Assembly (NCBI GenBank): GCA_022768285.1
Contig: JALEMJ010000014.1
Span: 1 to 64,000 of the forward strand
Origin: Aerococcus sp.
Lineage (GTDB): Bacteria; Bacillota; Bacilli; Lactobacillales; Aerococcaceae
Direction: 5' to 3'
Length of the DNA stretch: 64,000 nucleotides
Below the pieces are notes generated by a model. It was not told the origin of the DNA and searched no databases. It saw only the letters and a list, made by a program, of their open reading frames with translations. A program made the translations under genes and the position numbers. How positions within the stretch are numbered: the first letter of the stretch is position 1; each line of letters opens with the position of its first letter. Positions 1 to 8,445 of this stretch are shown piece after piece.

Positions 1-71
1 GATAGGTTTGGAGTGGCCATCTGGTGACAGGTGAAGCGGACAAATACTAATCGCTCGAGGACTTATCCAAC
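1..71 (+). rRNA. 23S rRNA, 3' end (partial)
   Basis: The window opens inside the last helix region of 23S rRNA. The stretch around 45-68 reads ACTAATCGCTCGAGGACTTA, the conserved 3' tail of Firmicute 23S genes. The 5' part lies outside the window and the exact 3' end is estimated from the family pattern. A 5S gene and two tRNAs follow on the same strand, so this is the end of an rRNA operon. Confidence 0.93.
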
Positions 72-147
72 GGATAAGCAATGATGATACGAAATGGTTA
101 GCGTAATTGATTGATTCAGTTTTGAGCGGACAACGCTCGAAAACATT

Positions 148-264
148 GTGCGGTGGCAATGGCAAGAAGGACCCACCTGTTCCCATCTCGAACACAGTCG
201 TTAAGCTTCTTAGCGCCGAAGGTAGTTGGAGGTTTCCTCCTGTGAGACTAGGACGTTGCCGCGC
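148..264 (+). rRNA. 5S rRNA
   Basis: This is a complete 5S gene of about 117 nt. It contains the conserved segment CCCATCTCGAACACAG and its ends pair (GTGCGGTGGCAA with TTGCCGCGCA). It lies about 75 nt after the 23S tail and 17 nt before tRNA-Asn. The short open reading frame that crosses it is a chance translation of the RNA gene. Confidence 0.95.
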
Positions 265-281
265 AGTGTTTTTTTATTTAT

Positions 282-355
282 TCCGCAATAGCTCAGTTGG
301 TAGAAGCGCTTGACTGTTAATCAAGATGTCGTAGGTTCGAGTCCTACTTGCGGAG
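282..355 (+). tRNA. tRNA-Asn (GTT)
   Basis: The cloverleaf folds fully. The acceptor arm TCCGCAA pairs with TTGCGGA, the anticodon arm CTTGA/TCAAG encloses loop CTGTTAA with anticodon GTT, and the T arm GTAGG/CCTAC carries TTCGAGT. The D arm has one extra base (GGTAGAAGC), as I recall is normal for tRNA-Asn of this order. No CCA is encoded. Confidence 0.97.
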
Positions 356-386
356 TATGATATCTCATTTTAGATGATGAGTCCTT

Positions 387-459
387 GCTGCAATAGCTCA
401 GTTGGTAGAGCGTCGCCTTGGTAAGGCGGAGGTCACGGGTTCAAATCCCGTTTGTAGCT
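387..459 (+). tRNA. tRNA-Thr (GGT)
   Basis: The acceptor arm GCTGCAA pairs with TTGTAGC. The anticodon stem TCGCC/GGCGG holds loop TTGGTAA with anticodon GGT, and the T arm ACGGG/CCCGT is intact. It is the last gene of the rRNA operon and is followed within 10 nt by a terminator. Confidence 0.96.
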
Positions 460-467
460 TCGAAGAA

Positions 468-497
468 ACAGGTACTGTTAGCGGTACCTGTTTTTTT
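468..497 (+). terminator. Terminator of the rRNA/tRNA operon
   Basis: An 8-bp stem (ACAGGTAC pairing with GTACCTGT) is followed by seven T. It stands just after tRNA-Thr. Confidence 0.88.
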
Positions 498-599
498 GGT
501 TGTTCATCAAATTTAGCTGATGGGGAATTTTCCCCATCTTTTTTTGTGCATGCAAAAAGCGCAAGTTTCCGCTAAAGTAATTGTGAACAAAAACGAACT

Positions 600-938
600 A
601 GAAACGGAGCTTGCGCCATGAATTATTCTAACAGTACAACAGATAAAACAAAAGACTCAAATGAGATAATTAGATTGTTTGTCGACAATTTGTTCCATCT
701 GTGCAGTAAAAGCGCGTGTTATTAAATCTCGAGTAATGGTGCCTAAAAAGCAACTAGGCGTTTATATTAAGCTACGAATAGCGCTCTTGTCCCCCATATT
801 AATGACTTCGACTATGTGGAGCCATCCAATGCCCCAATTGAAGAACCAATAAAATATATGAAAGTGATAAAAGGCTGTACTTATGGTGCCGTAATTTTAT
901 TAAGGGGAGTCATCGCGTATGTTTACTATCGTATTTAA
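600..938 (+). pseudogene. Degenerate transposase remnant, ISL3-like
   Basis: No intact gene lies between the rRNA operon and the MFS genes. A short ORF begins at 618 (MNYSNSTTDKTKD...) and stops at 725. In another frame, 789-938 translates to a stretch containing SNAPIEEPIKYMKVIKGCTYG. From memory this resembles the C-terminal SNGPIEG-NN-IKVIKR-YG block of ISL3-family transposases, with several key residues changed. The two pieces are out of frame and most of the gene is gone. I saw no convincing terminal inverted repeats. The family call rests on this one block. Confidence 0.45.
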
Positions 939-963
939 GTCGCAAGAATAGTCAGAGAGCGTG

Positions 964-1003
964 AATCAAAAAAGGAGGGAATCACGGATGTGATTCCCTC
1001 CTT
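964..1003 (-). terminator. Terminator after the broken MFS gene
   Basis: The stem AAGGAGGGAATCAC/GTGATTCCCTCCTT has a 4-nt loop. Read on the minus strand it is followed by TTTTTTGATTC. It lies just past the stop of the MFS pseudogene. Confidence 0.85.
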
Positions 1004-1024
1004 ATGGTTTTCTCATTTTATTTA

Positions 1025-2300
1025 CTATGCGTGCTGTTTTTTAGGGTTGATGAATAAGGTAATGATAATTCCTGCAAAGGCGATGACTGTGAGCATCGTG
1101 AATACGAGTCTAAAGCCGGTTGCTGGATTGTTGCTGATACCGTAGAGATAAGTCGCAAACGATGCACTGATAACAGATGAGAGCGAGTTCCCAAAGTTGA
1201 TCAATGCCGTACCTGCAGCGAGCTCTTCAGAAGATAAATTCTGCTGTGCAGCTGGTGTGATCGAGACGGCACGGAAAGGTTCCGAAATCCCACACATTGC
1301 GAAGGTAAAGAAGAATAAGAGCACAGATGATGATGTTGACAAGAACATCAGTGGAATGAATGCGATTGTCATCGTTACCGTTGCCATTAAGATCGATTTC
1401 CAGAGATTGCTCTGCTTTTTGCCTGCCCAAGCACCGACAGCTACAGGCAGCAATATGGTCAAAATCGTACGCGGTAATGGGAATAAGCCGACGATCTGAC
1501 TGTTAGCATTCAGTAACTCATAAGCAGCTGTTGAACTGTACGATAATAGCGGTGTTAAATAACAAAAGCACGCTATGCCGACCAGGATAAGTGCTGTAAA
1601 GTTCTTGTCCTTGAACAGATGAACCGGAATGAGCGGTGTTTCGCCGCGTTTATGTTTGCGGTTTTCATAATAGAATAGCCAGCCGAATAATAGAATTAAC
1701 GCCAGGAGTCCGACCAAAATAATCGGATTCGTCCATCCGAGTTCTGGTAAGCGATCGAAGATAAATACGAATAAGATGACTGCGATCGGCATGATTGCTG
1801 CTGCGAGGCCATCGAATTTGATACTTGTATTTCCTGCCATTTTCGGCATGGCGATCAGTATTAGTATTGCCCCAACAAATGGCAGAATGGCGGTTATATT
1901 AACGGCCAATGCCAACGACCCCCTATCGGCAAAGAAGCCGGCGATGATCGGCCCAAGCAATGTACCGACAGCCATAGCCGTCCCAAACAGCCCCATGTCT
2001 TTTGGAACATTTTCCTGATCAGTCAAGAATTTAACAATAACGTACGGGCCATTCAAATAAGTCCCAATCATTAAGGTTAATACGAACTGAATGAGTGTAA
2101 AAATAACGAAATTCGGCGCAAACGGTAGTGAGCGAAAAGAACTGTTTCGCGTTGTACTGCTTGAGGATTGGCAACGTTACAGCCGAGATGGCGCCGACTG
2201 AGGACCACGCAAAAGCGAGGTATAAGCAACAAGCGATTAAAATTAGCATACGCTTGCTTGCAGGTAAATCACGCAATTGTTCGCGTGAGATAGCTTTCAT
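1025..2300 (-). pseudogene. MFS transporter (DHA2-like), broken by an internal deletion
   Basis: This was a multidrug-type major facilitator close to the intact paralogue at 2597-3994. The N-terminal piece starts at 2300 (MKAISREQLRDL) and follows the paralogue as far as FFSLTT. The reading frame then shifts. The other frame resumes with PFAPNFVIFTLIQF, which corresponds to the paralogue about 40 codons further on. The junction lies near 2122-2126, so roughly 120 bp are missing together with the frame. The lost part corresponds to GGKLADIFGLKK, the MFS loop 2-3 motif A, and its flanking helix. The remaining 348-codon ORF keeps most C-terminal helices but should not give a working carrier. A sequencing error cannot explain a 40-codon gap. 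Confidence 0.85.
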
Positions 2301-2544
2301 AATAGATAGCCTTCCTTCTATATTGTGATTAAAAATGAGTATTCCGCGAAAGAATACTATAGTTTTAAATGCTACCACAAATGATAGTCAATAGAGAACT
2401 GATAAAGTATGCCATATACTTCAGTACAACTTTTTAGTCAGTTAGCTATTTAATGATAACTAAGGATAGACGCATTAGACGCATGCCAATTATCAGCGGC
2501 ATGGCGCATTGAAAGACTATCAAAAATTTCGCGAAAAAAGTGTA

Positions 2545-2588
2545 TATAAAAAGACCGCTGATCATCGTATACGAATGATCAACGGTCT
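2545..2588 (-). terminator. Terminator of the intact MFS gene
   Basis: The stem AGACCGCTGATCAT/ATGATCAACGGTCT (one mismatch) is followed on the minus strand by a T-rich run. It separates the two MFS copies, so each is its own transcription unit. Confidence 0.8.
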
Positions 2589-2596
2589 ATGATTGA

Positions 2597-3994
2597 TTAG
2601 TTCTTTTTCGGTCTGAGTAAGGTCAGCGTCACGAGCGCACCGAGGAATGCGATGACAGCTAGCATGGTGAATACGGCACGGAAGCCGGCAGTTGGGTTAC
2701 TGTTGATACCGAAGAGGTAAGCAGCGAGCGACGAACTGATCACCGCTGACAGTGAGTTCGAGAAGTTAATCAATGCGGTTCCTGCTGAGAGATCTTCAAG
2801 CGATAGCAATTGCTGTGCGGTCGGCGTGATCGATACCGAACGGAAAGATTCTGAGAACCCACACATTGCGAAGGTGAAGAAGAAAATCCAGACAGGCACT
2901 GAGGATGAAATGAACACCAATGGGATGAACGCGATTGCCGCCGTAACGGCTGTAATTAAGATAGATAGCCAGAGATTCTTTTCTTTCTTACCAGCCCAAG
3001 TACCAACAATTACCGGTAAAACAATCGATAAGATGGTACGCGGTAGTGGGAAGAAACCGACCACTTGACTATCCGCATTCATTAATTCGTAAGCGGCCGT
3101 GGATCCGTAAGCTAGCAACGGTGCGAGGTAACAGAAACAAGCCATCCCGACGAAAATCAATGCGGAGAAGCGAATGTTCTTAAAGAGGTGAACTGGTATT
3201 AATGGCGACTCTCCTGAGTTTTGCTTGCGATTCTCGTAGTAAACAAATCCAGCAACGAGAGCGATCAGTACGGCGAAACCGATCAGAATCAATGGGTTCG
3301 TCCAACCTAATTCAGGTAGGCGATCAAAGATAAATACGAACAGAATAACGGTGATTGGCATGAGTATCGCGCCTACACCGTCGAACGAAATATTCGGATC
3401 ACCCTTTGTTTGTGGCATAACGAATAGAATGATCAGAAAACCGATAAACGGGAAGATCGCTGTGATATTGATACCTAGAGATAACATCCCGAAATCAGCA
3501 AAGAATCCTGCCAGCAATGGGCCGAGGAATGAACCGAGTGCCATCGCGCTGGCTAAAAATCCCATGTATTTCGGGACATTCGGCGCATCCGTTAGGAATT
3601 TAGCGATGACATACGGTGCAACCACGTATAACCCGATAGCTAGGCTCATTAAGAATTGGACGATAGTAAACGTCGTAAATGTCGGCATGAATGGTAAAAT
3701 CGCTAATAAGATACCGGCAATCAGCGGCGGGTACAGCAACATTTTCTTTAAGCCGAAAATATCAGCCAATTTACCGCCGATCGGTGTCATCAGTGGCATA
3801 CCGATTGTACTAATGGTGGTTGTCAGTGAAAAATAGTCTACCGCGTCGTAACGCGATAATAATGGTGTAAGCACTGCGGATAGTCCAGATGTTGCTGAGA
3901 GGGTGAATACCATATAGCAGCAACAAGCAATTAAAATAAGATTCCGCTTCATCGCGGATAATTCGCGCAGTTGTTCGCGGGGTATAGCTTTCAT
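2597..3994 (-). CDS. MFS transporter, DHA2 (14-TM) type
   Basis: This 465-residue integral membrane protein is made of hydrophobic segments throughout. Motif A, GGKLADIFGLKK, lies at residues 73-84 between TM2 and TM3. Length and helix number fit the drug:H+ antiporter-2 group, which exports drugs or other small molecules using the proton gradient; the substrate is not readable. I chose the ATG at 3994 because AAAGGAG stands 8 nt upstream. A longer frame reaching 4183 has no ribosome site and adds an unrelated N-terminus. The neighbour at 1025-2300 is a broken tandem paralogue. No regulator gene adjoins it. Confidence 0.85.
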   Translation of the reverse strand: MKAIPREQLRELSAMKRNLILIACCCYMVFTLSATSGLSAVLTPLLSRYDAVDYFSLTTTISTIGMPLMTPIGGKLADIFGLKKMLLYPPLIAGILLAILPFMPTFTTFTIVQFLMSLAIGLYVVAPYVIAKFLTDAPNVPKYMGFLASAMALGSFLGPLLAGFFADFGMLSLGINITAIFPFIGFLIILFVMPQTKGDPNISFDGVGAILMPITVILFVFIFDRLPELGWTNPLILIGFAVLIALVAGFVYYENRKQNSGESPLIPVHLFKNIRFSALIFVGMACFCYLAPLLAYGSTAAYELMNADSQVVGFFPLPRTILSIVLPVIVGTWAGKKEKNLWLSILITAVTAAIAFIPLVFISSSVPVWIFFFTFAMCGFSESFRSVSITPTAQQLLSLEDLSAGTALINFSNSLSAVISSSLAAYLFGINSNPTAGFRAVFTMLAVIAFLGALVTLTLLRPKKN

Positions 3995-4277
3995 AGCTTT
4001 GCTCCTTTTCTCGTGCGTGACAATAAACAATATTGCTTCGGACAGACCGTAAGCAATTGAGCCAATTATATCACAGATTACGTTTATTTGTCGCCTGAAA
4101 TAAGCTATAATAAAGTAAAGATAACGCTTTATTAATTTGTGAATAGATAGGCTATAATAGTGATAAGCAGTTTGTTTATACAACTATTGGACAATATCGC
4201 TGCTGAACAAGAAGACGTATATCTTTAGTAAAAAGTGGTATGATTGTTTCAGAATTATAATAAAGGAGCCGATGAAA

Positions 4278-5516
4278 ATGGTTTATGAAGCGATTAAACA
4301 AACAGATCCCGAAGTTTATGATTCATTAGTCAAAGAATTACAGCGTCAAGAAGAAAATATTGAATTGATTGCGTCCGAAAATTACGCCTCGCCAGCCGTA
4401 TTGGAGGCGGCAGGCAGCATTGCGACGAATAAATATGCGGAAGGATTGCCGGGCAAACGGTACTACGGTGGCTGTGAAAATATCGATGTTATCGAACAAT
4501 TAGCGATCGATCGCGCGAAGGAACTGTTCGGTTGCGACCACGTGAACGTGCAACCACACTCCGGCTCCAATGCTAATATGGCTGCTTACCTCGCGGTGTT
4601 GAAACCGGGCGATAAAGTGCTCGGGATGAACCTCTCAGAAGGTGGGCACCTGTCACATGGTTCTAAAGTTAATATTTCTGGGAAGTTGTACGAATTCTAT
4701 CATTACGGTGTCGATGCTGAAACCGGGCGCATTGATTACGATGCCGTGCGTGAATTAGCGAAAGAAGTGCAACCGAAATTGATCGTCTGCGGGGCGAGCG
4801 CTTATCCGCGTACGATCGACTTTAAGAAATTCCGTGAGATTGCGGATGAAGTCGGCGCATTATTGATGGCTGACATTGCACATATTGCGGGCCTAGTCGC
4901 AACGGGCGAGCACCCGAGTCCATTCCCATACTGCGATATTGTAACAACCACTACGCACAAGACCCTCAGAGGACCGCGCGGGGGCATTATTATGTGCAAG
5001 GAAGAGCTCGCTAAGAAAATCGACAAAGCCGTATTTCCAGGGCTTCAGGGTGGTCCTCTCGAACACATCATCGCTGCCAAAGCGGTGGCGTTCAAACAGG
5101 ACTTAACCCCGGAATACCACGAGCATACGAAACAGGTTATCAAGAACGCACAGGTGTTGGCACAGACATTGAGCGACGAAGGCTTCGATATCATTACAGG
5201 CGAGACGGATAATCACTTGCTTTTAATCGATTTAACGGGCTTCGGACTGAATGGTAAGGAAGCCGAAACCATGCTCGATGAAGTCAAAATCACCGTCAAC
5301 AAGAACACGATACCGAACGAACAGCTCTCACCGAACTTGACGAGCGGCTTGCGTATCGGAACACCGGCTGCAACCACACGCGGGATGAAAGAAGCAGAAA
5401 TGGAACGTATCGGTCATTTGATCGCGGATACGTTGAAAAAGCGTCGTTCGGTTGATGAAATCAAACAGGATGTGCTCGATCTCACGCACGTGTTTCCCGT
5501 TTACCCTGAATTTTAA
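4278..5516 (+). CDS. glyA: Serine hydroxymethyltransferase
   Basis: This cytoplasmic PLP enzyme interconverts serine and glycine and charges tetrahydrofolate with a one-carbon unit. The 412-residue length is typical. The PLP-binding block [14 protein letters not shown] is present, with its lysine at residue 228, as are the N-terminal [10 protein letters not shown] and GSNANMAAY substrate segments. An in-frame ATG at 4272 also exists, but AAAGGAG ends only 3 nt before it and 9 nt before 4278, so I prefer the second. The gene is monocistronic, with a strong terminator downstream. Confidence 0.97.
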   Translation: MVYEAIKQTDPEVYDSLVKELQRQEENIELIASENYASPAVLEAAGSIATNKYAEGLPGKRYYGGCENIDVIEQLAIDRAKELFGCDHVNVQPHSGSNANMAAYLAVLKPGDKVLGMNLSEGGHLSHGSKVNISGKLYEFYHYGVDAETGRIDYDAVRELAKEVQPKLIVCGASAYPRTIDFKKFREIADEVGALLMADIAHIAGLVATGEHPSPFPYCDIVTTTTHKTLRGPRGGIIMCKEELAKKIDKAVFPGLQGGPLEHIIAAKAVAFKQDLTPEYHEHTKQVIKNAQVLAQTLSDEGFDIITGETDNHLLLIDLTGFGLNGKEAETMLDEVKITVNKNTIPNEQLSPNLTSGLRIGTPAATTRGMKEAEMERIGHLIADTLKKRRSVDEIKQDVLDLTHVFPVYPEF

Positions 5517-5548
5517 TCCATTAACTTAAAAAGATATTTTTTAGTACA

Positions 5549-5583
5549 TAACCTTCGAGCCGCTATGGTTCGAAGGTTTTTTC
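5549..5583 (+). terminator. Terminator of glyA
   Basis: The stem AACCTTCGA/TTCGAAGGTT is followed by a run of T, 33 nt after the glyA stop. Confidence 0.88.
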
Positions 5584-5622
5584 TTGGTATACTAGAGGGG
5601 ACTATTGGCTCGGGAGGCAGAG

Positions 5623-6354
5623 ATGGATACTGAAACATTTAGGGCGGCCGTGCAGGCGTTGGGTGTAACGCTCACGGACCAGCAACTGGCACAATTTGCG
5701 CATTTTTATGAGTTATTGATCGACTGGAATCAACGCATGAATCTCACGGCGATTACTGACAAAGCTGAGGTTTATTTGAAGCATTTTTACGATTCATTAA
5801 CCATTATTCCAGAATTACGGTCACTGAATGAGGCACACACCCTGCTCGATGTTGGCGGTGGTGCCGGTTTCCCGAGTATTCCGTTAAAAATCGCCATGCC
5901 GGACCTACAGATTACCGTCCTCGACAGTCTGAAGAAGCGTATGACGTTCTTGGACACAGTGATTGAAGAGTTGGGATTGACCGGTATCACAACCGTTCAT
6001 GGGCGCGCTGAAATCGTCGGTCGGGATAAGCACTATCGCGAGCAGTTCGATGTGGTCACTGCACGCGCGGTGGCACGTATGACGGTGCTCAGTGAGTACT
6101 GCCTGCCGTTCGTCAAATTGAACGGGGCGTTTATCGCGATGAAAGGCAGCAAGGGCGAGTCGGAGCTGGTACAGGCTGACAAAGCGCTTCAAGTGCTCGG
6201 GGGCCAAACGCTGCACGACCGCACGTTCGAATTACCGGGTGAGGAAGGTGCCCGCCACATCATTACCGTACAGAAAACGAAAGCCACACCGAAGAAGTAT
6301 CCGCGGAAAGCTGGTACCCCGAACAAGCAGGCCATCGGGGAAACGGAAAATTGA
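5623..6354 (+). CDS. rsmG: 16S rRNA (guanine-N7) methyltransferase
   Basis: RsmG (GidB) methylates N7 of one guanine in 16S rRNA, using S-adenosylmethionine. The 243-residue product has the SAM-binding motif LLDVGGGAGFPSIPL at residues 75-88 and the family N-terminal segment DWNQRMNLTAITD. The ATG at 5623 is chosen because GGGAGG precedes it by 5 nt. A TTG 18 nt upstream would place the ribosome site inside the gene. soj and spo0J follow, the usual neighbourhood of rsmG near the replication origin in Firmicutes. The C-terminus is basic and probably disordered. Confidence 0.96.
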   Translation: MDTETFRAAVQALGVTLTDQQLAQFAHFYELLIDWNQRMNLTAITDKAEVYLKHFYDSLTIIPELRSLNEAHTLLDVGGGAGFPSIPLKIAMPDLQITVLDSLKKRMTFLDTVIEELGLTGITTVHGRAEIVGRDKHYREQFDVVTARAVARMTVLSEYCLPFVKLNGAFIAMKGSKGESELVQADKALQVLGGQTLHDRTFELPGEEGARHIITVQKTKATPKKYPRKAGTPNKQAIGETEN

Positions 6355-6418
6355 ACGGGAACTGGAATAAGTTTTAAAATCCACATGATTTTTTGATACA
6401 ATAGATGGGAATATAAGC

Positions 6419-6482
6419 GAGGGGACGGCGAGCGTCCCTGAATGAATGCGAGGGAACGGAGCAACCTTCGTTCTCTTTTTTA
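6419..6482 (+). terminator. Two hairpins ahead of soj, the second followed by T
   Basis: The first hairpin is GGGACG/CGTCCC (about 6422-6437). The second, GAGGGAACG/CGTTCTCTT (about 6450-6475, with wobble pairs), runs into six or seven T. They lie in the 150 nt between rsmG and soj. The second may end rsmG transcripts. A possible extended -10 box at 6397-6402 (TACAAT) would instead make both hairpins part of a soj leader. Confidence 0.55.
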
Positions 6483-6502
6483 ATGATAAGGGAGGTTAAA
6501 CC

Positions 6503-7273
6503 ATGGGAAAGGTCATCGCTATCGCCAACCAGAAGGGCGGTGTCGGTAAAACCACCACCGCGGTTAATTTAGCAGCGAGTTTAGCTTACGAAGGCAAGAA
6601 GATTCTCTTGATCGATAGTGATGCGCAGGGCAATGCGACGGGTGGACTCGGCGTCAACAAATCTGAAGTCCCGCATGATTTGTACGATGTGCTGATCAAC
6701 GATGTCGAAATCAAAGATGCGATCGTTGAGACGTCGCGCGAAAACATGCAGCTGGTACCAGCGACCATCCAATTGGCCGGTGGTGAGGTCGAATTATCGT
6801 CGATGGCACACCGCGAACGCTTGATGAAATACGCAGTCGCCGCCGTCAAAGATGACTATGACTTTATCCTGATCGACTGTCCGCCAGCTTTGGGCAACTT
6901 GACGATCAATACCTTTACCGCTGCGGATAGTGTGCTGATTCCGGTGCAGAGTGAATACTATGCGCTAGAAGGGTTGAGCCAGCTGTTGAGTACGATTCAA
7001 CTCGTGCAGAAACATTTCAATCCGGACCTCACGATTGAAGGGGTGCTGATGACGATGGTGGATACGCGGACGAATCTCAGCAAGGAAGTCATCGATGAAG
7101 TGCGTCGCTATTTCAAGGATAAAGTCTACAAAACAATGATTCCACGGACGGTGCGGTTGTCCGAAGCTCCGAGCTACGGGCAGGCAATTATCGATTACGA
7201 CAAGCGCTCGCGCGGTGCCGAGGTCTACCTCGAATTGGCAAAGGAAGTGCTCGAACACAATGACCAAGCGTAA
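6503..7273 (+). CDS. soj: Chromosome partitioning ATPase ParA/Soj
   Basis: Soj is a deviant Walker ATPase. It binds DNA as an ATP dimer and is driven off by ParB, helping origin segregation and replication control. The product has 256 residues. The deviant Walker A motif KGGVGKTT lies at 11-18, and the Walker B-like FILIDCPPALG and the DAQGNATGG switch are all present. A ribosome site GGGAGG precedes the ATG. spo0J overlaps the 3' end by 14 nt, so the pair is translationally coupled. Confidence 0.97.
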   Translation: MGKVIAIANQKGGVGKTTTAVNLAASLAYEGKKILLIDSDAQGNATGGLGVNKSEVPHDLYDVLINDVEIKDAIVETSRENMQLVPATIQLAGGEVELSSMAHRERLMKYAVAAVKDDYDFILIDCPPALGNLTINTFTAADSVLIPVQSEYYALEGLSQLLSTIQLVQKHFNPDLTIEGVLMTMVDTRTNLSKEVIDEVRRYFKDKVYKTMIPRTVRLSEAPSYGQAIIDYDKRSRGAEVYLELAKEVLEHNDQA

Positions 7274-8210
7274 GAAAAATAAAGGATTGGGACGGGGGAT
7301 CGATGCACTTTTTTCCGATCCATTGTCGGCGCTGGATGAGACGGCAGAAACCAGTGACAACGAACCGCACCAACAGACGTTTATCGATGATCTGACGGAT
7401 GATGTTGCCTCGAGTGAAAGTGTGCAGGAACTCGATATCGCAGCGATTCGCCCGAACCCGTACCAACCGCGTCAGCACTTCGATGAGGACGCGTTGGCAG
7501 AGTTAGCGGAATCGATCAAAGCATCCGGTTTACTGCAGCCGATCATTGTGCGGAAATCGGCAGTGAAGGGTTACGAGCTGATTGCGGGTGAACGGCGTAC
7601 CCGCGCGAGCCAACTCGCAGGTATGCAGACCATTCCGGCGATCGTACGTCAACTGACGGATGAACAGATGATTGCCTTAGCCGTGGTCGAAAATCTCCAG
7701 CGGGAAGATCTCACCCCGTTGGAAGAGGCGGGGGCGTATCGTCGCTTGATGGACCAGTTGAATATCACGCAGAAGCAAGCCGCTGAACGCCTCGGGAAGA
7801 GCCGCTCGTATATCGCGAATATGCTGCGCTTGTTGGACTTGAACGATGATGTCAAGCAGCTCGTGCAGGCCAGTAAACTATCTGCCGGTCAAGCGCGCAC
7901 GCTTTTGGGACTCAAGAGTAAAAAAGAACAGTCGCGGCTTGCACACCAAGTGGTTGAAGAAGGCATGACCGTGCGCGAACTCGAGAAGAAGGTTAGCGCG
8001 TTGAATGAACCGGCTGACCCGGTTGAAGTCAAACCCGTGACCGAACGTCCCGCGTATCTCCGCGAAAACGAGGATCGCCTGATGGATAAATTCGGCACGA
8101 CCGTACAAATCAAAGATCGTGGCGATCACGGTAAGATTGAGATTGAATATTTATCTAAAGATGATCTGACTCGCATTTTGGATATTTTGGATATTCGAAT
8201 TGATGATTGA
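7260..8210 (+). CDS. spo0J: Chromosome partitioning protein ParB/Spo0J
   Basis: ParB binds centromere-like parS sites, loads CTP and slides along DNA to build the partition complex. The 316-residue protein has the CTP-binding GERRTRA box at 110-116, a helix-turn-helix (TQKQAAERLGKSRSYIANML) around 160-180 and a C-terminal dimer domain. Translation from ATG 7260 overlaps soj, and this start is required by the family N-terminus (lysine-rich, then GLGRGIDALF). An upstream in-frame ATG at 7215 lies deep in soj and is not needed. Confidence 0.97.
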   Translation: MTKRKKNKGLGRGIDALFSDPLSALDETAETSDNEPHQQTFIDDLTDDVASSESVQELDIAAIRPNPYQPRQHFDEDALAELAESIKASGLLQPIIVRKSAVKGYELIAGERRTRASQLAGMQTIPAIVRQLTDEQMIALAVVENLQREDLTPLEEAGAYRRLMDQLNITQKQAAERLGKSRSYIANMLRLLDLNDDVKQLVQASKLSAGQARTLLGLKSKKEQSRLAHQVVEEGMTVRELEKKVSALNEPADPVEVKPVTERPAYLRENEDRLMDKFGTTVQIKDRGDHGKIEIEYLSKDDLTRILDILDIRIDD

Positions 8211-8221
8211 GAGGGAGACAG

Positions 8222-8437
8222 ATGGTCAATAAGGATTATGAACTGAATGACATCGTGCGTATGCGCAAACCGCATCCGTGTGGTGAGAATGCCTGGCGCA
8301 TTATCCGCCTCGGTGCGGATATTCGTATCAAATGTCAGGGCTGCGGACAATCAGTCATGATGCCGCGCCGTGAATTTAATCGTAAAATGAAAACTGTCAT
8401 TCAAAAAGCATCAGAAGAAACTGAAAAGGAAGCGTGA
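8222..8437 (+). CDS. DUF951 family small protein
   Basis: This 71-residue protein has the family core KKPHPCG-like MRKPHPCGENAWRIIRLGAD followed by a second pair of cysteines in KCQGCGQ. Three or four cysteines in CG pairs suggest a metal or nucleic-acid binding fold, but the function is unknown. In Firmicutes it is typically found between spo0J and ychF, as here. ATG 8222 has GAGGGAG 4 nt upstream; a frame extension to 8207 overlaps spo0J and lacks support. The stop lies just upstream of ychF. Confidence 0.9.
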   Translation: MVNKDYELNDIVRMRKPHPCGENAWRIIRLGADIRIKCQGCGQSVMMPRREFNRKMKTVIQKASEETEKEA

Positions 8438-8445
8438 AGAGACTT

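Noticed and set aside
107..313. 68-codon ORF across 5S rRNA and part of tRNA-Asn
   Set aside because: It translates RNA genes, has no ribosome site and matches no protein pattern.
282..355. One extra base in the D arm of tRNA-Asn
   Set aside because: tRNA-Asn of Lactobacillales commonly shows this D arm form, and the rest of the fold is complete.
1776..2018. Plus-strand ORFs inside the minus-strand MFS genes (also 2826-3068 and 3351-3836)
   Set aside because: They are mirror frames of membrane-protein genes, without ribosome sites.
4105..4158. Two TATAAT-like boxes upstream of glyA
   Set aside because: Neither has a recognisable -35 box at a proper distance, so I could not name a promoter.
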